Shown piece by piece: positions 6,763 to 14,693 of a stretch of 16,992 nucleotides of DNA; position 1 is the first letter of the stretch; each line of letters opens with the position of its first letter. The notes under the pieces were generated by a model. The model was not told the origin of the DNA. It worked only from the letters and a program-made list of their open reading frames with translations, and searched no databases. Both the position numbers and the translations under genes were made by a program. Origin of the DNA: Paramuribaculum sp. (GTDB taxonomy: Bacteria > Bacteroidota > Bacteroidia > Bacteroidales > Muribaculaceae); the NCBI GenBank assembly GCA_029058705.1, contig JAIDXA010000020.1:1-16992 (forward strand), read 5' to 3'.

Positions 6763-9700
6763 ATGAGTAAAGAAAAAAAATTCTTGACTTGTGATGGTAA
6801 CCAGGCCGCAGCGCATATTTCTTATATGTTCTCGGAAGTGGCTGCCATCTACCCGATTACGCCTTCGTCAACAATGGCTGAATATGTTGATGACTGGGCT
6901 GCCGCTGGCCGCAAGAACATTTTCGGTGAAACTGTTCTCGTCCAGGAAATGCAATCCGAAGGCGGTGCTGCAGGTGCTGTCCACGGTTCGCTTCAGGCTG
7001 GTGCGTTGACAACCACCTACACAGCTTCTCAAGGTCTGTTGCTGATGATCCCCAATATGTACAAGATCGCCGGAGAATTGCTCCCCTGCGTTTTCCATGT
7101 TTCGGCTCGTACACTCGCTTCTCACGCACTTAGTATCTTTGGTGACCATCAGGACGTGATGGCTTGTCGTCAGACAGGTTTCGCCATGCTCGCCGAAGGC
7201 TCTGTCCAGGAAGTTATGGATCTCGCCGGTGTTGCCCATCTTGCAACAATCAAATCGCGCGTTCCTTTCCTCAACTTCTTCGACGGATTCCGTACTTCCC
7301 ACGAAATTCAGAAAATAGAAGTCGTAGAGCAGGACGATCTTCTGCCGCTGCTTGACCGCGAGGCGCTTGCGGAATTCCGCGCCCGCGCTCTTAACCCGGA
7401 TGCCCCGGTGGCACGTGGCATGGCTGAAAACGGCGACGTTTTCTTCCAGCACCGCGAAGCATGCAACCCGTATTATGACGCTGTTCCCGAAGTCGTTGAA
7501 CAGTACATGGCGGAAATCTCCAAGATAACAGGTCGCGAATATCACCTCTTCAACTACTATGGAGATCCTGAAGCGGAACGCGTTATCATCGCTATGGGTT
7601 CAGTGACCCAGGCCGCTCAGGAAGCGATTGACTACCTCCGTTCGAAAGGAGAGAAAGTCGGAATGGTTTCCGTTCATCTCTATCGTCCGTTCTCTGCAAA
7701 ACACTTCCTCGGAGCTGTGCCCAAAACAGCGAAACGAATCGCCGTTCTTGACCGCACAAAAGAGCCCGGAGCAAACGGTGAACCTCTATATCTCGATGTG
7801 GCACAGTGCTTCTACGGCCAGCCCGACGCTCCCGAAATCGTTTCCGGACGTTATGGTCTCGCTTCGAAAGACACCACTCCCGCGCAGATCATTTCTGTGT
7901 TCGAAAACCTTGCTCTGCCGCAGCCGAAAACCGGTTTCACGGTTGGTATCATCGACGATGTCACCTTCACTTCACTTCCCCCGGTTGAAGAAATCGCACT
8001 CAGCGGCGAATCGACATATGAAGCGAAATTCTACGGACTCGGTGCCGACGGTACTGTAGGCGCCAACAAGAACTCTGTGAAGATCATCGGTGAAAACACT
8101 CCGAAATATTGCCAGGCCTACTTTGCCTACGACTCCAAGAAGTCAGGCGGTTTCACCTGCTCTCACCTGCGTTTCGGCGATGACCCTATCCGTTCGACCT
8201 ATCTCGTGACAACTCCAAACTTCGTTGCATGTCATGTTCAGGCCTATCTCCACATGTACGATGTGACCCGCGGTCTGCGCGATGGAGGAACATTCCTTCT
8301 CAACACCATCTGGGAAGGTGAGGAACTTGCCAAGAATCTCCCCAACAAGGTGAAAAAATATTTCGCCGACCACAATATCACCGTATATTACATCAACGCC
8401 ACAAAGATCGCGCGCGAAATAGGGCTCGGCAACCGCACCAACACAATTCTCCAGAGCGCATTCTTCCGCATCACCGAAGTAATTCCTGTTGATCTCGCTG
8501 TTGAGCAGATGAAGAAATTCATCGTCAAGAGCTACGGCAAGAAAGGTCAGGACATCGTTGACAAGAACTATGCTGCTGTTGACCGCGGTGGTGAATACAA
8601 ACAACTTGCCGTTGATCCCCAATGGAGCAACCTGGCTGAAGACGCGGCAGAAGCAAACAACGATCCCGCATTTATCAATGACGTGGTTCGCCCCATCAAT
8701 GCGCAGGATGGCGATCTTCTGAAGGTTTCGGCATTCAAAGGAATCGAAGACGGCACATGGCATCAGGGAACTGCCGCATATGAAAAACGTGGTGTGGCTG
8801 CATTCGTTCCCGAATGGCTCGAAGAAAACTGTATCCAGTGTAATAAATGTGCATATGTCTGCCCCCATGCTGCAATCCGTCCGTTTGTTCTCGATGCAAA
8901 GGAAATGGAATGCGCTCCCATGGGCGAAGCCGACACTCTTCCCGCAATCGGACGCACATTCACCGGAATGCGTTTTGTTCAGGCTGTCGACGTCCTCGAC
9001 TGTCTCGGTTGCGGCAACTGTGTTGACGTGTGCCCGGGTAAGAAGGGCGTGAAGGCTCTCGAGATGAAACCTCTCGAAACCCAGCTTGCCGCTCAGGCCG
9101 AATGGGACTACTGCGTCAAGGAAGTGGCTTCCAAGCAGGATCTCGTCGACATCAAGGCAAATGTCAAGAACAGCCAGTTCGCGACTCCGCTCTTTGAGTT
9201 CTCCGGAGCATGCTCCGGTTGCGGTGAAACTCCCTACGTCAAACTCATCAGCCAGCTTTATGGCGACCACGAAATGGTGGCTAACGCAACCGGCTGTTCG
9301 TCTATCTACTCCGGTTCCGTTCCTTCGACTCCTTACACTGTGAACGCCAAAGGCCACGGTCCGGCATGGGGCAACTCGCTCTTCGAAGATTTCTGCGAAT
9401 TCGGTCTCGGTATGTTCATCGCCAATGAAAAACTGCGCGCCCGTCTCGAAGAAAAGCTTACTCAGACCCTGACCTGCGATTGCTGCTCTGACGAAATCAA
9501 GGCACTTTCGCAGAAATGGCTCGACAATAAAGAAGACGCTGTGATTACCCGCGAAGTGGCTGACCAGCTCGTTCCTCTTTGTGAAGCTTGCTCATGCGAC
9601 CTCTGCAAAACAATTCTTGAGCTTCAGCACTACATAGTGAAACGCTCTCAGTGGATCATCGGTGGCGACGGTGCAAGCTACGACATCGGCTTCGGCGGTC

Positions 9701-10332
9701 TCGACCACGTACTCGCTTCCGGCAAGAATGTCAACATTCTTGTTCTTGACACTGAGGTCTACTCCAACACCGGTGGCCAGGCTTCAAAAGCCACTCCGAT
9801 CGGAGCCATCGCCAAGTTCGCCGCTGCCGGTAAACGCGTACGTAAGAAAGACCTTGGTCTGATCGCGTCTACTTACGGTTACGTTTATGCCGCTCAGGTT
9901 GCCATGGGTGCCGATCAGGCTCAGACCCTCAAGGCAATCCGCGAGGCTGAAGCATATGACGGACCTTCGATCATCATCGCCTATGCTCCATGTATCAACC
10001 ATGGTATCAAAGCCGGCATGGGTAAAGCCCAGCAGGAAGAAGCCAACGCTGTTGCTTGCGGTTACTGGCATCTCTGGCGCTACAACCCCGCCCTCGAGGA
10101 AGAAGGCAAGAATCCGTTCACACTTGACAGCAAAGAACCGAACTGGGATGAATTCGAGAACTTCCTCAAAGGTGAGGTACGCTACGCTTCTGTAGTGAAG
10201 CAGTATCCTCAGGAAGCTGCCGAACTCTTCGCAGCCGCCAAAGCTAATGCCCAGTGGCGCTACAACAACTATCGCCGTCTGGCCCAGCAGCAGTGGGGCG
10301 TTGATCCCGAAGTGGGAAAACTTCCCGAATAA
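6763..10332 (+). CDS. nifJ: Pyruvate:ferredoxin (flavodoxin) oxidoreductase, single-chain
   Basis: Full-length homodimer-type PFOR of 1189 residues. It converts pyruvate, CoA and oxidised ferredoxin to acetyl-CoA, CO2 and reduced ferredoxin in the cytoplasm. The N-terminus has DGNQAAAHISYMFSEVAAIY followed by PITPSSTMAEY, the pyruvate/TPP-pocket signature. A two-[4Fe-4S] ferredoxin domain is complete: C690-x2-C693-x2-C696-x3-C700-P and C747-x2-C750-x2-C753-x3-C757-P. The third cluster ligands C817, C820, C845 and C1077 have nearly the spacing of the Desulfovibrio africanus enzyme. The TPP-binding region has GGDG at 967-970 and N1002-T-G-G-Q with preceding D996. All active parts are present. 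Codon use is strongly biased to C-ending codons (GAC, AAC, CTC), as in highly expressed genes. The gene has a structured leader and ends at a strong terminator. In anaerobic Bacteroidales the reduced ferredoxin feeds hydrogenase or Rnf, which is known of the group and not seen here. Confidence 0.97.
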   Translation: MSKEKKFLTCDGNQAAAHISYMFSEVAAIYPITPSSTMAEYVDDWAAAGRKNIFGETVLVQEMQSEGGAAGAVHGSLQAGALTTTYTASQGLLLMIPNMYKIAGELLPCVFHVSARTLASHALSIFGDHQDVMACRQTGFAMLAEGSVQEVMDLAGVAHLATIKSRVPFLNFFDGFRTSHEIQKIEVVEQDDLLPLLDREALAEFRARALNPDAPVARGMAENGDVFFQHREACNPYYDAVPEVVEQYMAEISKITGREYHLFNYYGDPEAERVIIAMGSVTQAAQEAIDYLRSKGEKVGMVSVHLYRPFSAKHFLGAVPKTAKRIAVLDRTKEPGANGEPLYLDVAQCFYGQPDAPEIVSGRYGLASKDTTPAQIISVFENLALPQPKTGFTVGIIDDVTFTSLPPVEEIALSGESTYEAKFYGLGADGTVGANKNSVKIIGENTPKYCQAYFAYDSKKSGGFTCSHLRFGDDPIRSTYLVTTPNFVACHVQAYLHMYDVTRGLRDGGTFLLNTIWEGEELAKNLPNKVKKYFADHNITVYYINATKIAREIGLGNRTNTILQSAFFRITEVIPVDLAVEQMKKFIVKSYGKKGQDIVDKNYAAVDRGGEYKQLAVDPQWSNLAEDAAEANNDPAFINDVVRPINAQDGDLLKVSAFKGIEDGTWHQGTAAYEKRGVAAFVPEWLEENCIQCNKCAYVCPHAAIRPFVLDAKEMECAPMGEADTLPAIGRTFTGMRFVQAVDVLDCLGCGNCVDVCPGKKGVKALEMKPLETQLAAQAEWDYCVKEVASKQDLVDIKANVKNSQFATPLFEFSGACSGCGETPYVKLISQLYGDHEMVANATGCSSIYSGSVPSTPYTVNAKGHGPAWGNSLFEDFCEFGLGMFIANEKLRARLEEKLTQTLTCDCCSDEIKALSQKWLDNKEDAVITREVADQLVPLCEACSCDLCKTILELQHYIVKRSQWIIGGDGASYDIGFGGLDHVLASGKNVNILVLDTEVYSNTGGQASKATPIGAIAKFAAAGKRVRKKDLGLIASTYGYVYAAQVAMGADQAQTLKAIREAEAYDGPSIIIAYAPCINHGIKAGMGKAQQEEANAVACGYWHLWRYNPALEEEGKNPFTLDSKEPNWDEFENFLKGEVRYASVVKQYPQEAAELFAAAKANAQWRYNNYRRLAQQQWGVDPEVGKLPE

Positions 10333-10354
10333 TCCCCGATTGACGACATAAGTC

Positions 10355-10425
10355 AACCATTATGATATGAACAGCGGCGCAGTTTCGACTGCGCCGCTGT
10401 TCATATCATAATGGTTTTATTTTCC
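10355..10425 (+). terminator. Intrinsic terminator of nifJ with a 29-bp perfect stem
   Basis: Positions 10355-10383 and 10388-10416 are perfect inverted copies (29 bp) around a TTCG tetraloop. The core is AACAGCGGCGCAGT. The plus-strand stem runs into TTTTATTTT, so it should terminate nifJ. On the minus strand the tail is not U-rich (GACTTATG), so it should work poorly as a classical terminator for the convergent GH65 gene. A small overlapping stem, TTGAC (10340-10344) with GTCAA (10352-10356), precedes it. Confidence 0.9.
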
Positions 10426-10503
10426 GAATATATGAAATTATGGGAAATGGAGATGCCGGAGGACCAACATTGCGATTTTATCAGACGCGCTCTAATGGCT
10501 TGT

Positions 10504-12483
10504 TTAGCGTATGAAAACACCGTGCGGACTCTTGACCGTTATCGATTCTATCGACTTTGGGAGAGCCGACGGACACTGTTTTAAGCCGCCGTTTTCGGTG
10601 TCGATCTCGACGCCGGCAAAACCAAAAACGAGCGACTGCAGCAAACCTCCTGCCCCTGTCACGAAATAGACATGGTCGTTGCCGGGAGATTCAGAAAGAT
10701 TATGAAACGCTCCGCGAAGATTCGGTTGGTAAGCGCGCGCAACCAGTCGTGCCGCCTTCTCTCCGTCACCCAGTCGCGCGTAGTTGACGGCCATGGCCGA
10801 ATGGCTCATCGCAGGACCGTTGACCGAGTCGATCTTTGCGTCATAATAGGTTAGATTCCGTTCGATCTCTTCAGGCGTTTTTAACAGATTGAGAGGATAG
10901 GCAAGCAACGCCACGTCGGCCTGTTTGATAGTTTCGCCGGCATATCCTTCATACTCTGAAATTATCTCTGTTCCGGGAATATGGTGAAACCGCATGTGCT
11001 TTTCCATATCTTCCCAAAGCGGGTCGGTTTTATGTCCGAGCAGAGCGGCAGCACGGCGTGCGTATTCGAGCGAGCGCATGACAGCCCCGTTCGTAAAGGC
11101 ATTGTCATTGACGCCGATTGCATATTCGTCGGCTCCGACAACGCCTTTTATGCTGTATAGGCCATCGTTGCCCTTCTCGGCGCGGCTTACCCAGAAATCG
11201 GCGCAGTCTTTGAGAAGTGGCCAGGCTTTGTCGCGAAGCCAGTCAATGTCGCCTGTCGAGCAATAGCAGAGCCATGCGCCGATTGCCACATCTGCCGTGA
11301 CATGATGTTCGAGAGGTCCGGTAAGCGCGAATGTCGGAGTCGACTCTTCGCCAAGATCATCGCTTTCCCATGGAAACATCGCGCCGCTGTAGCCATAGGC
11401 TGCGGCTCTTTTCCGGGCCTGGGCAAGTGTTGCGATGCGGTAATCGGCCATGTCGCGTGCGATGTCGGGCTGGAGAATCGCCATGACCGGGAGCATCCAC
11501 GTGTCGGCATCCCAGAAGATGTGGCCGTAGTAGTGGGTCGATGAAAGCCCCATCGGAGCGATGCTTCTTCCTGATCCGGGTGCTGCCGACGCATAAAGAT
11601 TGTATAGGGCTGCGCGCGCATGTGATTGCAGCAATGGGTCGCCTTCTATAATGATGTCGCCCTCCCACAGCCTGTTCCATGCCGCACGATGACGCCGCAT
11701 AAGGGTTTCCCGTCCGGTCGAAACAGCGTAGAGAACCTGTCGTTCCGATTCGTTCCAGGGATCGGTGAAATCGGCCGAGGATATGAGCGATGAAACAATC
11801 CATAGGGTTGCCTCCTGACCTTTTTTCAGTGTGATGGTCATCGAATCGGCCGACAGCCTGTCCCATCCGTCACCGTCCATGCCGACGGTCGCGACCATTA
11901 CATCGCGTTGCTGGTTGAAACCGCTTTCTGCGCGTATAAAACGCCATTCATTTTTTCCGGCGTGGAATCTGCGCTCTGAAACCATGCTGGCCGAAAGCGA
12001 CTTCGGGACAGCAGGAGTGTTGCTGACTGTGACCTTCATGTTATCGGCGGTAGCCTTGACTGTCAGCACGTCGGATGTGACGAAAGGCAACGGCCGAAGG
12101 TTGACGATCCGGTTTGTTATCTTGAGCCCCGGAAGGCAATATGATGTAGACACCTCTCCGATGCGCATGTCAAGCGTCTGACTCCATTCTGTCTGCGGCC
12201 CGTCCGACCCGTTTGCATTGACCGTCAGGTTTATCGGACATATGGCTTCGACGATTGAAGAGACTTTGCTTTCCCGTCCGCGGCTGACTGCGTTGGCCGA
12301 AAACATTCTGGCAGCCCTGAGTCCGGAGCGGTCAACGACGGTCCCGAGTTGGCCGTTGCCGGTCATCGGAGGCGAATAGCAGGAGCTGTCGGCATCAGTT
12401 GCCGTCAGCGTCCACAGGCTCTTTGAAAAGGCCGTGCCGGCCATGGAAATGGCCAGCACGACAAAAATTGCGATTTTTTTCAC
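10504..12483 (-). CDS. GH65-family periplasmic alpha-glucoside hydrolase (kojibiose/trehalose-type)
   Basis: A 659-residue GH65 enzyme with a signal peptide (MKKIAIFVVLAISMAGTAFS, likely cut after it). The (alpha/alpha)6 barrel carries the family motifs YGHIFWDADTWMLPVM (319-334), MFPWESDDLGEE (369-380) and GADEYAIGVNDNAFTN (450-465), with E453 as the general acid. NLSESPGND contains E598, 145 residues after E453; the kojibiose hydrolase FjGH65A of Flavobacterium johnsoniae has its acid and base Glu about 144 apart, as I recall. Phosphorylases of GH65 lack this base, so I infer a hydrolase. The signal peptide supports this, because phosphorylases are cytosolic. The substrate may be kojibiose, trehalose or another alpha-glucoside. 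The start is GTG at 12483, overlapping the GH97 stop (GTGA), so translation is coupled. The stop lies 170 nt from the convergent nifJ stop. Confidence 0.87.
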   Translation of the reverse strand: MKKIAIFVVLAISMAGTAFSKSLWTLTATDADSSCYSPPMTGNGQLGTVVDRSGLRAARMFSANAVSRGRESKVSSIVEAICPINLTVNANGSDGPQTEWSQTLDMRIGEVSTSYCLPGLKITNRIVNLRPLPFVTSDVLTVKATADNMKVTVSNTPAVPKSLSASMVSERRFHAGKNEWRFIRAESGFNQQRDVMVATVGMDGDGWDRLSADSMTITLKKGQEATLWIVSSLISSADFTDPWNESERQVLYAVSTGRETLMRRHRAAWNRLWEGDIIIEGDPLLQSHARAALYNLYASAAPGSGRSIAPMGLSSTHYYGHIFWDADTWMLPVMAILQPDIARDMADYRIATLAQARKRAAAYGYSGAMFPWESDDLGEESTPTFALTGPLEHHVTADVAIGAWLCYCSTGDIDWLRDKAWPLLKDCADFWVSRAEKGNDGLYSIKGVVGADEYAIGVNDNAFTNGAVMRSLEYARRAAALLGHKTDPLWEDMEKHMRFHHIPGTEIISEYEGYAGETIKQADVALLAYPLNLLKTPEEIERNLTYYDAKIDSVNGPAMSHSAMAVNYARLGDGEKAARLVARAYQPNLRGAFHNLSESPGNDHVYFVTGAGGLLQSLVFGFAGVEIDTENGGLKQCPSALPKSIESITVKSPHGVFIR

Positions 12484-14477
12484 TTGACGGGAATAAATGT
12501 GATTGCCTGACCACCGGTCGCCATCATGTGGATCGGCAGTTCGTCATCGCAAGAAACTTTCTTTGTTATGATCGATAGTTTTTCAGGATTTCCCGAAGCC
12601 ATGTCATCGCCATAGACGGTCGCTTCATATGTGACACCTTTTTTGAGAAACGAAAGCGGCAACGTCAGTTCGCGTGGATGGCTGTTGGTGCCGGCCCCGA
12701 CATAAAACGTTTCGCCTGCACGTCGTGCTACAACGATGTATTCTCCGATCTCACCCTGCAGGGCCGACGACCAGTCGCAATCAGCATTGAAATCCCGGAA
12801 AAACTGGAAACCGGGCTGGTCTTCATAGTTCTCGATCTGGTCAGCGGCCATCTGAAGCGGGGAGTAGATTATAACCCAGTTGGCGATCTGGCGGGCAAGT
12901 GTCGTCTTGATACAGCAGTCTCCGTTTGGCCCGTTCCATTCGATGCGGCCTTTGTCCGCTTTGGCGCGGCGATAGTTGATGTCGAAAATGCCGGGGGTAT
13001 AGTCCATCGGGCCCGAAAGCAGTCTGACGAAAGGAAGCACGCAGAGGTAGTCGGCCGTATTGCCGGCCGACCACGCGTTCCATTCCATACCGCGCGCGCC
13101 TTCGCGCGTCATCATGTTGGGCCATGTGCGTCGGATTCCCGTTTCTTTGATCGGCTCGTGGGCGTCGATCATTATCTGATAGCGGGCGGCAGTCTCGACG
13201 ACTTTCTGATAGTGGCGCACACCGTATTGCGAATGATGGTAATAGCCCCCTTTGAAACCGCCGGCATAGCCGGTTTTTACTGTGTGTATGCCGAGCGACT
13301 TGTAGTAGGCGAACGCGCTGTCGAGCACCGATTCGAATTCGGGAATATTCCCGCCGGTCTCGTCGTGGGCCCACAGTTCTATGTTATTCTTGCGGGCATA
13401 GGCGGCTACATAATCGATATCAAAGTCGGCATATGCCTTGATGTAGTCGAAATGCTGGTTGCCGCCCCAGTTTTCCCATCCTTCGTTCCATCCTTCGAAA
13501 AGAACACCCTGAATGTTGTTGGCTTTGGCGAAGTCGATATATTTGATGGCGTTCTCAGTGGTAGCGCCGTGGCGTGGCCCCATTGTCCAGGTCTGCGTTC
13601 CCAGATGCATACCCCACCAGATCCCGACATATTTCTGCGGTTTGATCCAGCTGACGTCTGCTATTTTGCATGGTTCGTTGAGATTCAGGATCATTGCGGA
13701 ATTTATAAGATCGGTTGCCGAATGTCCGATCTGGATTGTTCTCCACGGAGTCTGAAACGAGTTCGGGACAACAGCTTTTACGCCGTCGGGCATTGGTGCG
13801 AGTGCGGCGCGCAGAATGCGCCGGGAGCCGGAATCCGCTTTGAGTGTCATCTCGGGGAAATTATAGAGGGCCGCCTCGTGGATGGACCCGTAAACACGTG
13901 TCGAATCAGTCATGAAAGTGAAAGGAGTGTTGGCATTTTCAACACTGTCGACGGGAAGTTTTCTGTATTCTTTTTCATACGAGTCGAAGTCAGCGGGAAT
14001 CGACCATGTGGTGGCTGATTCTGCAAATGCAAATTCCGTAAGCTCATCCATGATGATCACAGAGTCCCGCGATGCCCGCCATTCATACCTGAATGCGATT
14101 CCGTCGTCGAACGCTCTGACACGGATTGTCATCGTCAAATCCGATTCGGCAATCGCGAACGCCATTTCATTGTAGTGGTCGCGCAATTCTTTGTTCTCGC
14201 CCCAAGGCTGACGCCATGTGGTGTCGGCTTCACTGAAACTTACCGAGACCTTTGCCGAAGGCGAAGGTCTGAGCCCCTCGGCGTCGAATCCCAGACGCGA
14301 CGGACTGATAAGTTGATGGCCGTCGACACTGACGCTGTACGTTGTGGCGGAATCTGTGTGACACAGGCTGACCTCAATTCTTCCGTCAGGCGATTTGACA
14401 ATTGGATTTTTCTCGCCCGAACAACCCGTAGCGAGAAGTGCAAACGCTGAAAGCGTGGCGATAAAAATTTTTTTCAT
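12480..14477 (-). CDS. GH97 glycoside hydrolase, inverting alpha-glucosidase type (SusB-like), lipoprotein
   Basis: A 665-residue GH97 enzyme. The N-terminus MKKIFIATLSAFALLATGCS has a lipobox, with lipidation expected at C19. Compared with SusB of Bacteroides thetaiotaomicron, calcium and catalytic Glu residues are placed consistently: E201 (GSIHEAAL), E373 (AHDETGG), E441 (DAHEPIK), E459 (TREGARG) and E465 (GMEW). The spacing 441 to 465 equals SusB 508 to 532. In retaining GH97 alpha-galactosidases an Asp nucleophile follows VK in the barrel; here the stretch is VKTGYAGG (400-407), with Gly there, and E373 is kept. This points to inverting alpha-glucosidase activity. It would release glucose from non-reducing ends of alpha-glucans or oligosaccharides. 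It is the first gene of an operon with GH65 and has its own -7 box at 14555-14562. Confidence 0.92.
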   Translation of the reverse strand: MKKIFIATLSAFALLATGCSGEKNPIVKSPDGRIEVSLCHTDSATTYSVSVDGHQLISPSRLGFDAEGLRPSPSAKVSVSFSEADTTWRQPWGENKELRDHYNEMAFAIAESDLTMTIRVRAFDDGIAFRYEWRASRDSVIIMDELTEFAFAESATTWSIPADFDSYEKEYRKLPVDSVENANTPFTFMTDSTRVYGSIHEAALYNFPEMTLKADSGSRRILRAALAPMPDGVKAVVPNSFQTPWRTIQIGHSATDLINSAMILNLNEPCKIADVSWIKPQKYVGIWWGMHLGTQTWTMGPRHGATTENAIKYIDFAKANNIQGVLFEGWNEGWENWGGNQHFDYIKAYADFDIDYVAAYARKNNIELWAHDETGGNIPEFESVLDSAFAYYKSLGIHTVKTGYAGGFKGGYYHHSQYGVRHYQKVVETAARYQIMIDAHEPIKETGIRRTWPNMMTREGARGMEWNAWSAGNTADYLCVLPFVRLLSGPMDYTPGIFDINYRRAKADKGRIEWNGPNGDCCIKTTLARQIANWVIIYSPLQMAADQIENYEDQPGFQFFRDFNADCDWSSALQGEIGEYIVVARRAGETFYVGAGTNSHPRELTLPLSFLKKGVTYEATVYGDDMASGNPEKLSIITKKVSCDDELPIHMMATGGQAITFIPVK

Positions 14478-14554
14478 TGCGTGTTGATAAGATGGAACTG
14501 ATGTTTGGTATTGCGTTTTTTATTAGTATAAGGTGGCGGACAATTATTCCGATG

Positions 14555-14562
14555 CAAATATA
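14555..14562 (-). promoter_or_regulatory. Promoter -7 element for the GH97-GH65 operon
   Basis: TATATTTG on the minus strand matches TAnnTTTG exactly and is followed by an untranslated leader of about 70 nt before the GH97 ATG. No TTTG is present at the expected -33 distance; the repeat GTCTCTC lies there instead. An activator-dependent promoter is possible. Confidence 0.6.
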
Positions 14563-14582
14563 ACGAAAAAAAAGTTTTCGGT

Positions 14583-14601
14583 GTCTCTCGACCGGTCTCT
14601 C
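14583..14601. repeat. GTCTCTC direct repeat with central GACCGGTC palindrome, possible operator
   Basis: GTCTCTC occurs at 14583-14589 and 14595-14601, a 12-bp period, and the palindrome GACCGGTC (14590-14597) sits between and partly over them. The site lies between the divergent GH97 and FadL promoters, at the -33 position of the former. Binding by a regulator is only inferred. Confidence 0.3.
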
Positions 14602-14632
14602 TTGGCGAAATCGGTTGAAAACATCCAAAAAC

Positions 14633-14664
14633 TTTGGCAAGTATGGTGAAAAAGATTAACTTTG
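14633..14664 (+). promoter_or_regulatory. Bacteroidetes-type promoter for the FadL-family gene
   Basis: TTTG (14633-14636), then exactly 20 nt, then TAACTTTG (14657-14664), matches TTTG-N20-TAnnTTTG in full. Transcription should start near 14671, so the coding start must be downstream. This supports the ATG at 14694 over upstream in-frame TTG and ATG codons. Confidence 0.75.
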
Positions 14665-14693
14665 TGGACTTTTTAACCAATTTTGTATCCATT

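Noticed and set aside
8143..9357. A 404-codon open frame on the minus strand opposite nifJ
   Set aside because: Antisense to the ferredoxin and TPP domains of PFOR; its composition mirrors the codon bias of nifJ and no family is recognisable.
12678..14018. A 446-codon open frame on the plus strand opposite GH97
   Set aside because: It lies wholly antisense to a gene with full GH97 catalytic motifs, has no recognisable domain or signal, and is the usual by-product of third-base GC bias.
3251..14477. A complete polysaccharide utilisation locus spanning the glycosidase genes
   Set aside because: No SusC or SusD homologue, sensor or anti-sigma gene is present, and nifJ on the opposite strand separates GH95 from GH97-GH65.
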